The notes beneath the pieces are model-generated. The model did no database searches. It was not told the DNA's origin and saw only the letters and a program-made list of their open reading frames with translations. The translations under genes were made by a program, and so were the position numbers. A stretch of DNA of 64,000 bases, from positions 160,987-224,986 of the forward strand of contig NZ_CH902583.1 in the NCBI RefSeq assembly GCF_000152965.1. Reading direction: 5' to 3'. Shown here in pieces: positions 33,382-41,741 of the stretch; within the stretch, counting starts at the first letter, position 1; the number at the start of each line of letters is the position of its first letter. This DNA is from Roseobacter sp. MED193 (GTDB lineage: Bacteria; Pseudomonadota; Alphaproteobacteria; Rhodobacterales; Rhodobacteraceae).

Positions 33382-33540
33382 GAAGTCCAACAGGGAGGTA
33401 TGAAGTGAGGCGTTTGCCCCGTCTTCATAGGTCCCATTTAGGGTTACTCTGCTGACCCTTCAAGATCTTTCATGCAGGTATGGCAGCATTGCTGCTATGC
33501 GGTTTTTGCATGGCTTGAGAGCTTTTTCATGTGCTCTCTC
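33382..33540 (-). ncRNA. Candidate small RNA upstream of the orphan terminator
   Basis: The region between the LysR stop and a strong minus-strand terminator is too long for a trailer and lacks a credible gene. A TATAAG box overlaps the LysR stop region. The RNA would contain a CCTCCC motif (33392-33399 as its complement) just before the hairpin, which resembles anti-Shine-Dalgarno loops of some alphaproteobacterial sRNAs. A long 3' UTR of the LysR gene is the alternative. Confidence 0.3.
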
Positions 33541-33547
33541 GCGGTGC

Positions 33548-34465
33548 TTATAATTTGCCCAGTTCTTTCATATGTTTGCGGTGGGCCATAATCTCGTTCT
33601 GGACAAAGTCCCGGAATGCAGAAACTCGTTGCGAATGCCGCAATTCTTCTGGGTAGGCCAGGTATACGGGCACCACACTGTTTTCTTCATTGGGCAATAC
33701 TTCGACCAGATCTGGGAAATCTTCGGTGACATAATCCGGAAGGATCCCGATTCCGAGATCGTGCAAAACACCCTGCAAGACGCCAAAGTAGTTGTTCACA
33801 GTCAGCAGGGAACCAGGATTGTGAGTCAGGAGCCGTTGCACCAGGACTGAGGCCGAGCCCACCTGAGCAGAGCGCTGGTTTTGGCAGATCAGGCGATGGT
33901 ATTTAATATCCTCGGCCGCTTCCGGCGTGCCGTTATGGTCCAGGTACTTGCGCGAGGCATAAAGCTTCATTTGAACGGTCATCAGCCGTTTACGGATCAG
34001 ATCCGCCTGGCTCGGTTCTTTCATGCGAATGGCGACATCGGCCTCGCGCATAGGCAAATCGAGAACGCGTTCCTCGAGCATCAGATCGATTTTCAGGTTG
34101 GGATATTGCTCAAACAGCTTGGTCAGGCGGGGCGCCAGCCAAAGGGTGCCAAAGCCAAAGGTGGTGGTCACGCGCAGCTCACCAAAAACCTCTTCTTCGC
34201 TGTCGCGAATGCGGGCAGATGCCGCCTCGAGCCGGGTGGACATGGATTTTGTTGCATCAAAAAGCAGCTCCCCCTGTTCCGTGAGAATCAATCCCCGCGC
34301 ATGGCGGTGAAATAGTGTCGCATTGAGGCTTTCCTCAAGCGCACGTACCTGGCGGCTCACCGCTGACTGGGACAGGTTAAGCTTATCCCCGGCATGGGTC
34401 AGGCTGCCTGCATCCGCTACCGCATGAAATATTCTGAGCTTATCCCAATCCATATCCCAATCCAT
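33548..34465 (-). CDS. LysR-family transcriptional regulator
   Basis: A 305-residue LysR regulator. The HTH is at about 10-65 (IFHAVADAGSLTHAGDKLNL, then SQSAVSRQVRALEESLNATL) and the effector domain at about 95-290 (FGELRVTTTFGFGTLWLAPR). The 5' end carries a 12-base tandem duplication giving MDWDMDWDKLR. I chose ATG 34465 because AAAGAG lies six bases upstream of it; the first ATG (34471) is directly against that site. The gene is divergent from the indolepyruvate oxidoreductase gene (168 bases between starts). In some roseobacters a close relative of this regulator is next to trxB, which is not the case here, so its target is uncertain. Confidence 0.88.
   Translation of the reverse strand: MDWDMDWDKLRIFHAVADAGSLTHAGDKLNLSQSAVSRQVRALEESLNATLFHRHARGLILTEQGELLFDATKSMSTRLEAASARIRDSEEEVFGELRVTTTFGFGTLWLAPRLTKLFEQYPNLKIDLMLEERVLDLPMREADVAIRMKEPSQADLIRKRLMTVQMKLYASRKYLDHNGTPEAAEDIKYHRLICQNQRSAQVGSASVLVQRLLTHNPGSLLTVNNYFGVLQGVLHDLGIGILPDYVTEDFPDLVEVLPNEENSVVPVYLAYPEELRHSQRVSAFRDFVQNEIMAHRKHMKELGKL
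34442..34465 (-). repeat. 12-bp tandem duplication at the LysR start
   Basis: ATGGATTGGGAT is repeated twice in tandem, encoding MDWD-MDWD and giving a choice of start codons. It follows a further ATGGAT, which makes three possible in-frame starts (34471, 34465, 34453). Confidence 0.75.
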
Positions 34466-34632
34466 ATCCATCTCTTTCGATCTGTCTGTCGCAGACTATA
34501 TGAAATCATAGGTTTTTATCAATTTTCCATGTCTGTGCGAGAGAAAAGTGAAAAAACCGCCTATACAGGTCAGTAATTGTGACCTATTGTGAGGGCAAGT
34601 ACTGCAAGCTAATTTTTGGTTGGGAGGCCCGA

Positions 34633-37600
34633 ATGAGCACGCAAAAAATCTCACTCAACGACAAATATGACCTGAGCAAATCACCTATTATGCTGAATGG
34701 GACCCAGGCTCTGGTTCGTCTGATGATGATGCAAAAGGCGCGTGATGTTGCCGCGGGGCTCAACACTGCGGGTCTGGTAACGGGCTATCGGGGGTCACCG
34801 CTTGGCGCTGTGGATATGCAGATGGAGCGGGCCCAAAAGCAGCTCACTGAATCTGATGTGACTTTCCAATATGGGCTCAACGAAGATCTTGCAGTAACGG
34901 CCCTTTGGGGGGCGCAGCAGGCTGAGATCCGTGGTGAGGGTAAATACGACGGTGTCTTTGGTCTGTGGTACGGCAAGGGTCCCGGCGTTGATCGCTCTGG
35001 CGATGCCTTTCGTCATGCAAATATGGCGGGCACCTCGAAGAACGGCGGTGTGCTGGTGGCCATGGGCGACGATCACACCGGTGAAAGCTCCACTGTGCTG
35101 CACCAATCAGAATGGTCTCTGCTGGATTGTTACCTCCCCATTGTTAGCCCCGCGGGCGTTCAGGAGATCTTGGATTACGGGGTTTATGGCTATGAATTGA
35201 GCCGGTTCTCCGGGCTTTGGGTTGGCCTTAAGACCATGAAAGACACCATCGAGGTGACATCCGTGGTGGATGGCGATCCGGACCGTATGCAGATCGTGCG
35301 GCCAGATTTCGAGATGCCTGAAGGTGGGCTGAATATTCGGGTGCAGGATGATCGGTTCCAGCAGGAAGACCGCATCATCGACTACAAGCGCTTTGCCGCC
35401 GAAGCCTTTAGCCATGCCAACAAGATGGACAAGCGCGTCTGGGGCAAACCCGGTGCCAAGATCGGCTTTGTCGCCGCTGGTAAAAACTGGCTGGATCTTG
35501 TGCATGCAATGTCGCTGCTCAACATTGATGAAGCCATGGCAGAGCGCCTGGGGATCACTACCTATAAGGTTGGGCAGACTTGGCCGATGGACATGAAGGG
35601 CTTTAATGCCTGGGCTGAAGGTCTGGATCTCATTGTCGTGGTTGAAGAAAAGCGCAAACTGATTGAGGTGCAGATCAAAGAGGCGATCTTTGACGACCGT
35701 CGCGGGCGCCGGGTTTACGGCTGGTATAAGGGGGGCGTAGGTGCCGCCAATCGCGAAGAGCTTTTCCCAACCAAATATGCGCTTGACCCGATCATGATTG
35801 CCGAGAAACTTGGCGGCATCCTGATTGAGGAAGGCCGTGATACCGAGGCGGTCAAGGCGGGTCTGGCCGCGCTGGATGATGCCAAGCGAGCGGACAACGC
35901 AGAAGAGATCGCGGCACGTCTGCCCTATTTCTGTTCGGGTTGCCCGCATAACTCCTCGACCAAGCTGCCAGAGGGCAGCCGTGCCTATGCCGGTATCGGC
36001 TGTCACTTTATGGTGCAGTGGATGGACCGTGAAACCTCTGGCTTTACCCATATGGGGGCGGAGGGTGCCAACTGGATCGGCGAAGCGCCGTTTTCCAAGC
36101 GTCGCCATGTGTTCCAGAACCTTGGCGATGGTACCTATAACCACTCTGGGGTTCAGGCCATTCGTGCTGCCCTGGCTGAAGGCACGAACATCACCTATAA
36201 AATCCTGTATAATGATGCGGTTGCCATGACCGGTGGCCAGCAGGCTGAGGGCGGGCTGACGGCGCATCAGATTGCCCATGAGCTCAAGGCCATGGGAATG
36301 AAGACCATTGCGGTGGTCTATGACGACAAGGAAGATGTCGACGCCAAGCTGTTCCCGACAGGCATGCGGATGCATGAACGTGCCGAGTTGATGGAGGTGC
36401 AAAAGGAATTTGAACAGGTCGAAGGTGTCTCTGGCATCATCTATATTCAGACCTGTGCCGCCGAAAAGCGCCGTCGCCGGAAACGGGGGCTGTTCCCTGA
36501 TCCCGATCAGCGGCTCTTTATCAACTCGGATGTCTGCGAAGGTTGCGGTGATTGCGGTATTCAGTCCAACTGCGTGTCCATTGTGCCCAAAGAGACCGAG
36601 CTTGGTCGCAAACGCGCGATTGATCAAAGCTCCTGCAACAAGGATTTCTCTTGCGTCAACGGGTTTTGCCCTTCATTCCTCACGGTTGAGGGTGCCAAGA
36701 TCCGCAAGGAAGCTACGGCGGAACTAAAGCTGCCGCACATGCCGGACCCCAAACTGCCGGAGATCTCGGGTACCCATAATGTGGTGATCACAGGCGTCGG
36801 TGGAACCGGCGTGGTGACGATCGGAGCGGTACTGGCGCAGGCGGCGCAGATTGATGGCTTAGGCGCGGGCATGATGGAAATGGCCGGCCTCGCTCAAAAG
36901 GGCGGCGCAGTGCATATCCACTGCCGTCTGGCGAAACGGCCTGAAGACATCAGCGCCATTCGCGTCGCCACTGGTGAAGCCCATGCATTGATTGGCGGCG
37001 ATCTGGTGGTGAGTGCGGGCGCCAAGACCATTGGGTTGATGAAAACCGGCCAGACCGGCGGTGTGGTCAATAGCCATGAAATCATCACCGGGGACTTTAC
37101 CCGCGATACCAATTTCAACCTGCCCACCGACCGCTTGCAGGTCGCACTTCAGGCGCGTCTGCGCGATGATCTGTCGCTGTTTGATGCATCGGAACTGGCC
37201 CGTGCCACCATGGGAGATTCCATTTTCTCCAATATGATGGTCTTTGGCGCCGCCTGGCAGCAGGGGCTTATCCCGGTGAGCCACGCAGCGATCACCCAGG
37301 CAATCACGCTGAATGGCGCGGCGGTTGAGCGTAACCTACGCGCCTTTGAGATTGGTCGCTGGGCCATTGTCGCGCCCGCCGAGGCCGCCAAGATTGCCAA
37401 GCCTGCCAATGTGGTTGAGCTGCCAAAAACTCTGGACGAGATCATTGCCTTCCGCAGCGATCAGCTGGTGGCCTATCAGGGCAGCGGTCTGGCCAAGCGC
37501 TACGCTAAGCTTTTGGACGAGATTTCTGACAAGCAGCTCAAAGAAGCGGTTGCAAAGGGCTATCATAAGCTGCTGGCCTATAAGGACGAATACGAGGTTG

Positions 37601-38055
37601 CCCGCCTACTTTTGTCGAGCCATGAGAAGCTGACGGCAGAGTTTGAAGGCGATCTGAAGGTTTCTTACAATCTGGCGCCGCCGATCTTTGGCGGAAAGCT
37701 GGTCAATGGCCGTCCGCAAAAGCGCAAATTTGGCCCCGGCATGACCCGTTGGCTGCGCCTCTTGGCCAAGATGAAGCCGCTGCGCAATACGCCGCTGGAT
37801 GTCTTTGGCTATACGGCTGAGCGCAAGATGGAGCGCGCCTTGATCAAGCAATATGAGCGCGACATGAAAGAATGGCTGCCCAAAGCGAGTGCCGACACCC
37901 TTGAGCCGCTGATTGCACTCGCTGAGCTGCCGCTGCAGATCCGGGGCTTTGGTCCGGTGAAATTGGAAAGCGAGACCAAGGCCGCCAAACGCCGCGAAGA
38001 ACTGTTGATTGCGCTGCGCCAGGCTGGGGCGCCTCTCAAGGACGCGGCGGAATAA
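34633..38055 (+). CDS. Fused indolepyruvate:ferredoxin oxidoreductase
   Basis: A 1140-residue 2-oxoacid oxidoreductase combining the thiamine-diphosphate (IorA-like) and gamma (IorB-like) parts in one chain. The order is an N-terminal pyrimidine-type domain, a TPP domain (GDGTYNHSGVQAIR near 495), a cysteine cluster EGCGDCGIQSNC (near 635-646) with further Cys at about 675-685, a gamma domain with GVGGTGVVTIGAVLAQ (near 720), and a long C-terminal extension. It likely oxidises aryl- or branched-chain 2-oxoacids to acyl-CoA with ferredoxin. The start at 34633 is supported by GGGAGG. It is divergent from a LysR gene and followed by a hairpin terminator. Substrate is inferred from family only. 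Confidence 0.93.
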   Translation: MSTQKISLNDKYDLSKSPIMLNGTQALVRLMMMQKARDVAAGLNTAGLVTGYRGSPLGAVDMQMERAQKQLTESDVTFQYGLNEDLAVTALWGAQQAEIRGEGKYDGVFGLWYGKGPGVDRSGDAFRHANMAGTSKNGGVLVAMGDDHTGESSTVLHQSEWSLLDCYLPIVSPAGVQEILDYGVYGYELSRFSGLWVGLKTMKDTIEVTSVVDGDPDRMQIVRPDFEMPEGGLNIRVQDDRFQQEDRIIDYKRFAAEAFSHANKMDKRVWGKPGAKIGFVAAGKNWLDLVHAMSLLNIDEAMAERLGITTYKVGQTWPMDMKGFNAWAEGLDLIVVVEEKRKLIEVQIKEAIFDDRRGRRVYGWYKGGVGAANREELFPTKYALDPIMIAEKLGGILIEEGRDTEAVKAGLAALDDAKRADNAEEIAARLPYFCSGCPHNSSTKLPEGSRAYAGIGCHFMVQWMDRETSGFTHMGAEGANWIGEAPFSKRRHVFQNLGDGTYNHSGVQAIRAALAEGTNITYKILYNDAVAMTGGQQAEGGLTAHQIAHELKAMGMKTIAVVYDDKEDVDAKLFPTGMRMHERAELMEVQKEFEQVEGVSGIIYIQTCAAEKRRRRKRGLFPDPDQRLFINSDVCEGCGDCGIQSNCVSIVPKETELGRKRAIDQSSCNKDFSCVNGFCPSFLTVEGAKIRKEATAELKLPHMPDPKLPEISGTHNVVITGVGGTGVVTIGAVLAQAAQIDGLGAGMMEMAGLAQKGGAVHIHCRLAKRPEDISAIRVATGEAHALIGGDLVVSAGAKTIGLMKTGQTGGVVNSHEIITGDFTRDTNFNLPTDRLQVALQARLRDDLSLFDASELARATMGDSIFSNMMVFGAAWQQGLIPVSHAAITQAITLNGAAVERNLRAFEIGRWAIVAPAEAAKIAKPANVVELPKTLDEIIAFRSDQLVAYQGSGLAKRYAKLLDEISDKQLKEAVAKGYHKLLAYKDEYEVARLLLSSHEKLTAEFEGDLKVSYNLAPPIFGGKLVNGRPQKRKFGPGMTRWLRLLAKMKPLRNTPLDVFGYTAERKMERALIKQYERDMKEWLPKASADTLEPLIALAELPLQIRGFGPVKLESETKAAKRREELLIALRQAGAPLKDAAE

Positions 38056-38085
38056 CTGCACTGCACACAGGGCATATGCTGAACA

Positions 38086-38120
38086 AAGGGGAGGTGACCA
38101 AATCGGTTGCCTCCCCTTAT
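38086..38120 (+). terminator. Probable terminator of the oxidoreductase gene
   Basis: AAGGGGAGG (38086-38094) pairs with CCTCCCCTT (38110-38118), and the loop can pair further. The T-tract after it is short. Confidence 0.65.
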
Positions 38121-38225
38121 GTCATTTGGCCCAGGTGACGCCGGCACGGCCTATTGTCATGTCGCTGTTAAGAAATTGTCTTATAAGTGACCTAGACTGC
38201 CTCGCCACAATTCGGGAGATTTCTT

Positions 38226-39104
38226 TTGTCCTCAGCGCGTCATATCGCCCGTGATATTTCCTACGCCCATTCTGCTGGATCGGCACCTGGACGTACCGTG
38301 ATCCGCCTGCTTGAAAACACCACGGGTCGGCTGCGATTGATCAAACGTGCCGATGGCTACGAGCAGGAAGTGGCCAATGGGCGCAGTTTCTGGAGCGTGA
38401 TGGCCGATCGCTATGGTCTGACCCTGGATGTCACAGGCGGCAGCCTAGCGAATATCCCCAAGGATAAGCCTGTGATATTGATCGCAAACCACCCCTACGG
38501 AATTCTGGATGGGTTGATGATGGGGCATATCATGGCCGAAACGCGCGGCGATTTCCGTATTCTGGCCCATCAGATCTTTCGCAAGGCCGAAGACCTGAAC
38601 AAGGTGATTCTGCCGGTGGATTTTGCTGAAACAAAAGAGGCGCTAAAGACCAACCTTCAGACCCGCAAGGCGGCGCTTGATTACCTAGGGCAGGGCGGGG
38701 CCATTGGCATCTTCCCTGGCGGGACGGTTTCCACCGCGGCCAAGCCCTTTTCCCACCCGATGGATCCCGGTTGGCGCGGCTTTACTGCGCGGATGATCGC
38801 CAAATCCGATGCGGTGGTGGTACCGGTGTTTTTTGAGGGCCATACCTCGCGGCTATTCCAGATTGCCAGTCATTTGCACAGCACGCTGCGCATGGGGCTG
38901 TTGATCAAAGAGTTCAACAAACGGGTGGATACCCCGGTGAAGGTGGTGATTGGTGAGCCGATCAGCCGCGATATCCTGACGCCCCTGGCCAAAGACACAA
39001 AAGGAATGATGGATTTCCTGCGCAAAGCCACGTATGAGCTGTCTCCGAAGCCTCTCAAATCCTATGACTACGGGTTTGAGTTCGAGGAGAAACATCGCGC
39101 CTGA
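38226..39104 (+). CDS. Lysophospholipid acyltransferase family protein
   Basis: A 292-residue acyltransferase of the PlsC/LPLAT superfamily. An NHPYGILDG motif replaces the usual NHxxxxD (near residues 88-97). [20 protein letters not shown] (near 158-177) corresponds to the phosphate-binding block. It probably acylates a lysophospholipid or related acceptor at the inner membrane. The start is TTG at 38226, with GGGAG about eight bases upstream. It is followed by murI after 23 bases and may be co-transcribed with it. Confidence 0.85.
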   Translation: MSSARHIARDISYAHSAGSAPGRTVIRLLENTTGRLRLIKRADGYEQEVANGRSFWSVMADRYGLTLDVTGGSLANIPKDKPVILIANHPYGILDGLMMGHIMAETRGDFRILAHQIFRKAEDLNKVILPVDFAETKEALKTNLQTRKAALDYLGQGGAIGIFPGGTVSTAAKPFSHPMDPGWRGFTARMIAKSDAVVVPVFFEGHTSRLFQIASHLHSTLRMGLLIKEFNKRVDTPVKVVIGEPISRDILTPLAKDTKGMMDFLRKATYELSPKPLKSYDYGFEFEEKHRA

Positions 39105-39127
39105 TAGTCAGGCCTGAAAGAGAGATC

Positions 39128-39937
39128 ATGGCTGTAGGTATCTTTGATTCCGGTCTGGGCGGGCTCACCGTCCTGAAAGCCGCCCAATCCCGTCTGCCGG
39201 ACGTGGATTTCCTGTATTATGCGGATAGCGCCCGTGCTCCCTACGGCGTTCGCGATGCAGAGGATATCTTTAACCTGACCAAGGCCGCCGTGAATGATAT
39301 GTGGTCCAAGGGCTGTGATCTGGTCATCTTGGCCTGTAACACGGCCTCCGCTGCTGCCCTACGGCGGATGCAAGAAGAAGGCCTGCCTGCTGGCAAGCGG
39401 GTCCTGGGTGTTTTTGTTCCCTTGATCGAGGCCATGACCGAGCGCCAGTGGGGCGATAACAGTCCGCCGCGCGAGGTCGAAGTGAAACATGTGGCACTGT
39501 TTGCCACCCCCGCCACCGTGTCCAGTCGCGCTTTTCAGCGTGAGCTGGCTTTTCGCGCCATTGGCGTTGACGTGGAGGCCCAGGCCTGTGGTGGCATTGT
39601 CGATGCCATCGAAGACGGGGACATGATCTTGGCAGAAGCCCTGGTGCGCAGCCATGTGGATGCGCTGAAGCGTAAGATGCCAGAGCCAGAGGCAGCCATC
39701 CTGGGCTGCACCCATTACCCGTTGATGGAAAAAGAGTTTCAGGCCGCGCTGGGGGCTGGGGTAAAGGTCTTTAGTCAGGGTAACCTGGTCGCAGACAGCC
39801 TTGCCGATTACCTGGACCGTCACCCGGATATGATTGGGACCGGTAACGGCGGGTATTTCACTACTGGTGATCCCGCCCGTGTCAGTGACCGGGCAACGCA
39901 GTTTCTCCGACGAGAAATCCGTTTTCAGGCGGCCTGA
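39128..39937 (+). CDS. murI: Glutamate racemase
   Basis: A 269-residue racemase supplying D-glutamate for peptidoglycan. Motifs: [16 protein letters not shown] at the N-terminus, with the catalytic cysteines in [15 protein letters not shown] (near 70) and [15 protein letters not shown] (near 190). It is in line with the acyltransferase upstream and argC downstream, with a 134-base gap before argC. Confidence 0.95.
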   Translation: MAVGIFDSGLGGLTVLKAAQSRLPDVDFLYYADSARAPYGVRDAEDIFNLTKAAVNDMWSKGCDLVILACNTASAAALRRMQEEGLPAGKRVLGVFVPLIEAMTERQWGDNSPPREVEVKHVALFATPATVSSRAFQRELAFRAIGVDVEAQACGGIVDAIEDGDMILAEALVRSHVDALKRKMPEPEAAILGCTHYPLMEKEFQAALGAGVKVFSQGNLVADSLADYLDRHPDMIGTGNGGYFTTGDPARVSDRATQFLRREIRFQAA

Positions 39938-40071
39938 TTGTTGCCGGATCGGGGGGTGGTGTACCATCCCGCCCATGATCTGGAACAAAGTCGGGGCGCA
40001 GCTCTTCCTTTAGTTCTCGTTTCACGCTGCGGCATGAAACCCAAATACACATTCAGAATGCGAGGTCTGAC

Positions 40072-41100
40072 ATGACCCATAAAGTGGCAATCCTTGGCGC
40101 CAGTGGCTATACAGGCGCGGAGTTGGTTCGGCTGATTGCGAACCATCCAAATATCGAAATTGCAGCTCTGGCGGCAGAGCGTAAGGCTGGGCTTAACATG
40201 GCCCAAGTGTTTCCACATCTGCGTCACATGAAGCTTCCAAAGCTTTGTAAAATAAATGAAATTGACTTTTCTGGTATTGATCTGTGTTTCTGCGCCTTGC
40301 CGCATAAAACCAGCCAGGAGGTGATCGCAGCCCTTCCAAAGACGCTGAAGATCGTCGATCTATCGGCCGATTTCAGACTGAGGGATCCGGCGGAATATGA
40401 AAAATGGTACGGCAACCCTCATGCGGCGCTAGAGCAGCAAGAAGAGGCTGTCTATGGTCTCAGCGAGTTCTACCGTGAAGAGATCAAATCAGCGCGTCTG
40501 GTTGCTGGGACCGGCTGCAATGCGGCCACGGGCCAATTTGCCCTTCGCCCCTTGATCACCAACGGGTTGATTGATCTGGATGAGATTATCTTGGATCTGA
40601 AATGCGCCGTCTCTGGCGCGGGTCGCGCCCTGAAGGAAAACCTGCTGCATGCAGAGCTGAGCGAGGGCTACAACGCCTATGCTGTCGGAGGCACCCATCG
40701 CCACCTTGGCGAATTTGATCAGGAGTTTTCCGCGCTGGCAGGGCGTCCGGTGAAGGTCCAGTTCACCCCGCATCTGGTGCCAACCAACCGGGGAATCTTG
40801 GCAACCGTCTATGTCAAAGGCGATGCTGCGGCCATTCATCAGGCTTTTGAAACCGCCTACGCCGCTGAACCCTTTGTCGAAGTCCTGCCCTTTGGCGAAG
40901 CGCCTAGCACCCATCATGTGCGGGGGTCCAACTTCTGCCATATCGGTGTGGCGGCGGATCGGATCGAAGGGCGGACAATCGTCTTTGCCGCCTTGGATAA
41001 CCTGACAAAAGGTAGCAGCGGCCAGGCCTTGCAGAACGCCAACCTAATGTTAGGTGAAGAGGAGACAGCGGGGCTGATGATGGCTCCCCTGTTCCCGTGA
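40072..41100 (+). CDS. argC: N-acetyl-gamma-glutamyl-phosphate reductase
   Basis: A 342-residue enzyme of arginine synthesis. The NADP motif is [20 protein letters not shown]. The catalytic Cys lies in [18 protein letters not shown] (near 149), followed by [20 protein letters not shown]. In roseobacters argC often precedes the ccmE gene as here; the gap is 22 bases, so they are probably co-transcribed. No other arg gene is near. Confidence 0.95.
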   Translation: MTHKVAILGASGYTGAELVRLIANHPNIEIAALAAERKAGLNMAQVFPHLRHMKLPKLCKINEIDFSGIDLCFCALPHKTSQEVIAALPKTLKIVDLSADFRLRDPAEYEKWYGNPHAALEQQEEAVYGLSEFYREEIKSARLVAGTGCNAATGQFALRPLITNGLIDLDEIILDLKCAVSGAGRALKENLLHAELSEGYNAYAVGGTHRHLGEFDQEFSALAGRPVKVQFTPHLVPTNRGILATVYVKGDAAAIHQAFETAYAAEPFVEVLPFGEAPSTHHVRGSNFCHIGVAADRIEGRTIVFAALDNLTKGSSGQALQNANLMLGEEETAGLMMAPLFP

Positions 41101-41122
41101 TCGCACCCGAAAGGTTTGAAGG

Positions 41123-41566
41123 ATGAAGAACCTCAAGAAACAGCGCCGGATTCAGGTCATCGCGCTAGCGGCCATAGCCTTGGTGGTGGCAACTATAGCC
41201 ATTGGCACTGCCTTGAAGGATGGGATCAACTATTTCCGCTCGCCCAGCCAGGTGATGGAAACCCCACCGCCGCCCAGCGAGACCTTCCGCATTGGTGGGT
41301 TGGTCGAAGAAGGTAGTTTGGTGCGGGGGCAGGGCGAAGCCGTACGGTTTTCCGTGACAGATGGTGGCGCAACGGTGCCGGTAACATTTACCGGGGTCTT
41401 GCCGGATTTGTTCGAAGAGAACCAGGGTATGGTTGGTACTGGAAAGTATATCAACGGTGTCTTTGAAGCCTCTGAAATTCTTGCGAAACACGATGAAACC
41501 TACATGCCCAAAGAGGTTGTTGACGCCCTGAAAGCACAGGGTGTCTATCAAGAGCCTGAGACCTGA
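41123..41566 (+). CDS. ccmE: Cytochrome c-type biogenesis protein CcmE (heme chaperone)
   Basis: A 147-residue membrane-anchored heme chaperone. The N-terminal helix is at about 9-28. The OB-fold body carries the covalent heme histidine in ILAKHDETYMPKEV (H near 122) with the downstream tyrosine. It hands heme to the CcmF/CcmH ligase at the outer face of the inner membrane. A hairpin (41594-41646) separates it from ccmF, so the next gene may have its own promoter or depend on read-through. Confidence 0.95.
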   Translation: MKNLKKQRRIQVIALAAIALVVATIAIGTALKDGINYFRSPSQVMETPPPPSETFRIGGLVEEGSLVRGQGEAVRFSVTDGGATVPVTFTGVLPDLFEENQGMVGTGKYINGVFEASEILAKHDETYMPKEVVDALKAQGVYQEPET

Positions 41567-41593
41567 TCCGGCTGAGGGAAACCCGTCCTACTC

Positions 41594-41646
41594 ATTCCAA
41601 AAAAGTGCCCCCTCAGAGCCCGCTCTTTGGGGGTATTTTTTTGGAA
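41594..41646 (+). terminator. Hairpin between ccmE and ccmF
   Basis: TGCCCCC pairs with GGGGGTA, extended by flanking CCAAAAAA/TTTTTTTGG pairing, and ends in a run of seven T. It may be a partial terminator, since ccmF follows in the same direction. Confidence 0.75.
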
Positions 41647-41741
41647 TCTCAGAAGGGGGAGGGTAAAAGTGAAGAGCCTGCGGCGGCTGGACGCGGGTTT
41701 TACCATTGGCCCGCTTCTCGGTTAAGACTATAGACAAAGAC

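Larger units (their letters stand above)
33116..33547. other. Intergenic region with a possible sRNA
   Basis: This 432-base gap contains the purL promoter on its left and, at 33353-33381, an orphan intrinsic terminator on the minus strand. No frame longer than about 30 codons with a ribosome site is convincing in the right half. The right half is a candidate for a small RNA (see the terminator and finding). Confidence 0.55.

Noticed and set aside
33388-33410. Plus-strand GGGAGGT-ATG that looks like a gene start
   Set aside because: The frame closes after two codons (Met-Lys-stop).
35107-36627. 506-codon minus-strand frame opposite the indolepyruvate oxidoreductase
   Set aside because: The plus-strand gene has full family motifs; the other strand is a compositional shadow.
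39938-40071. Hairpin-like GC-rich patch between murI and argC
   Set aside because: Pairing is short and imperfect with no T-run; not strong enough to call.
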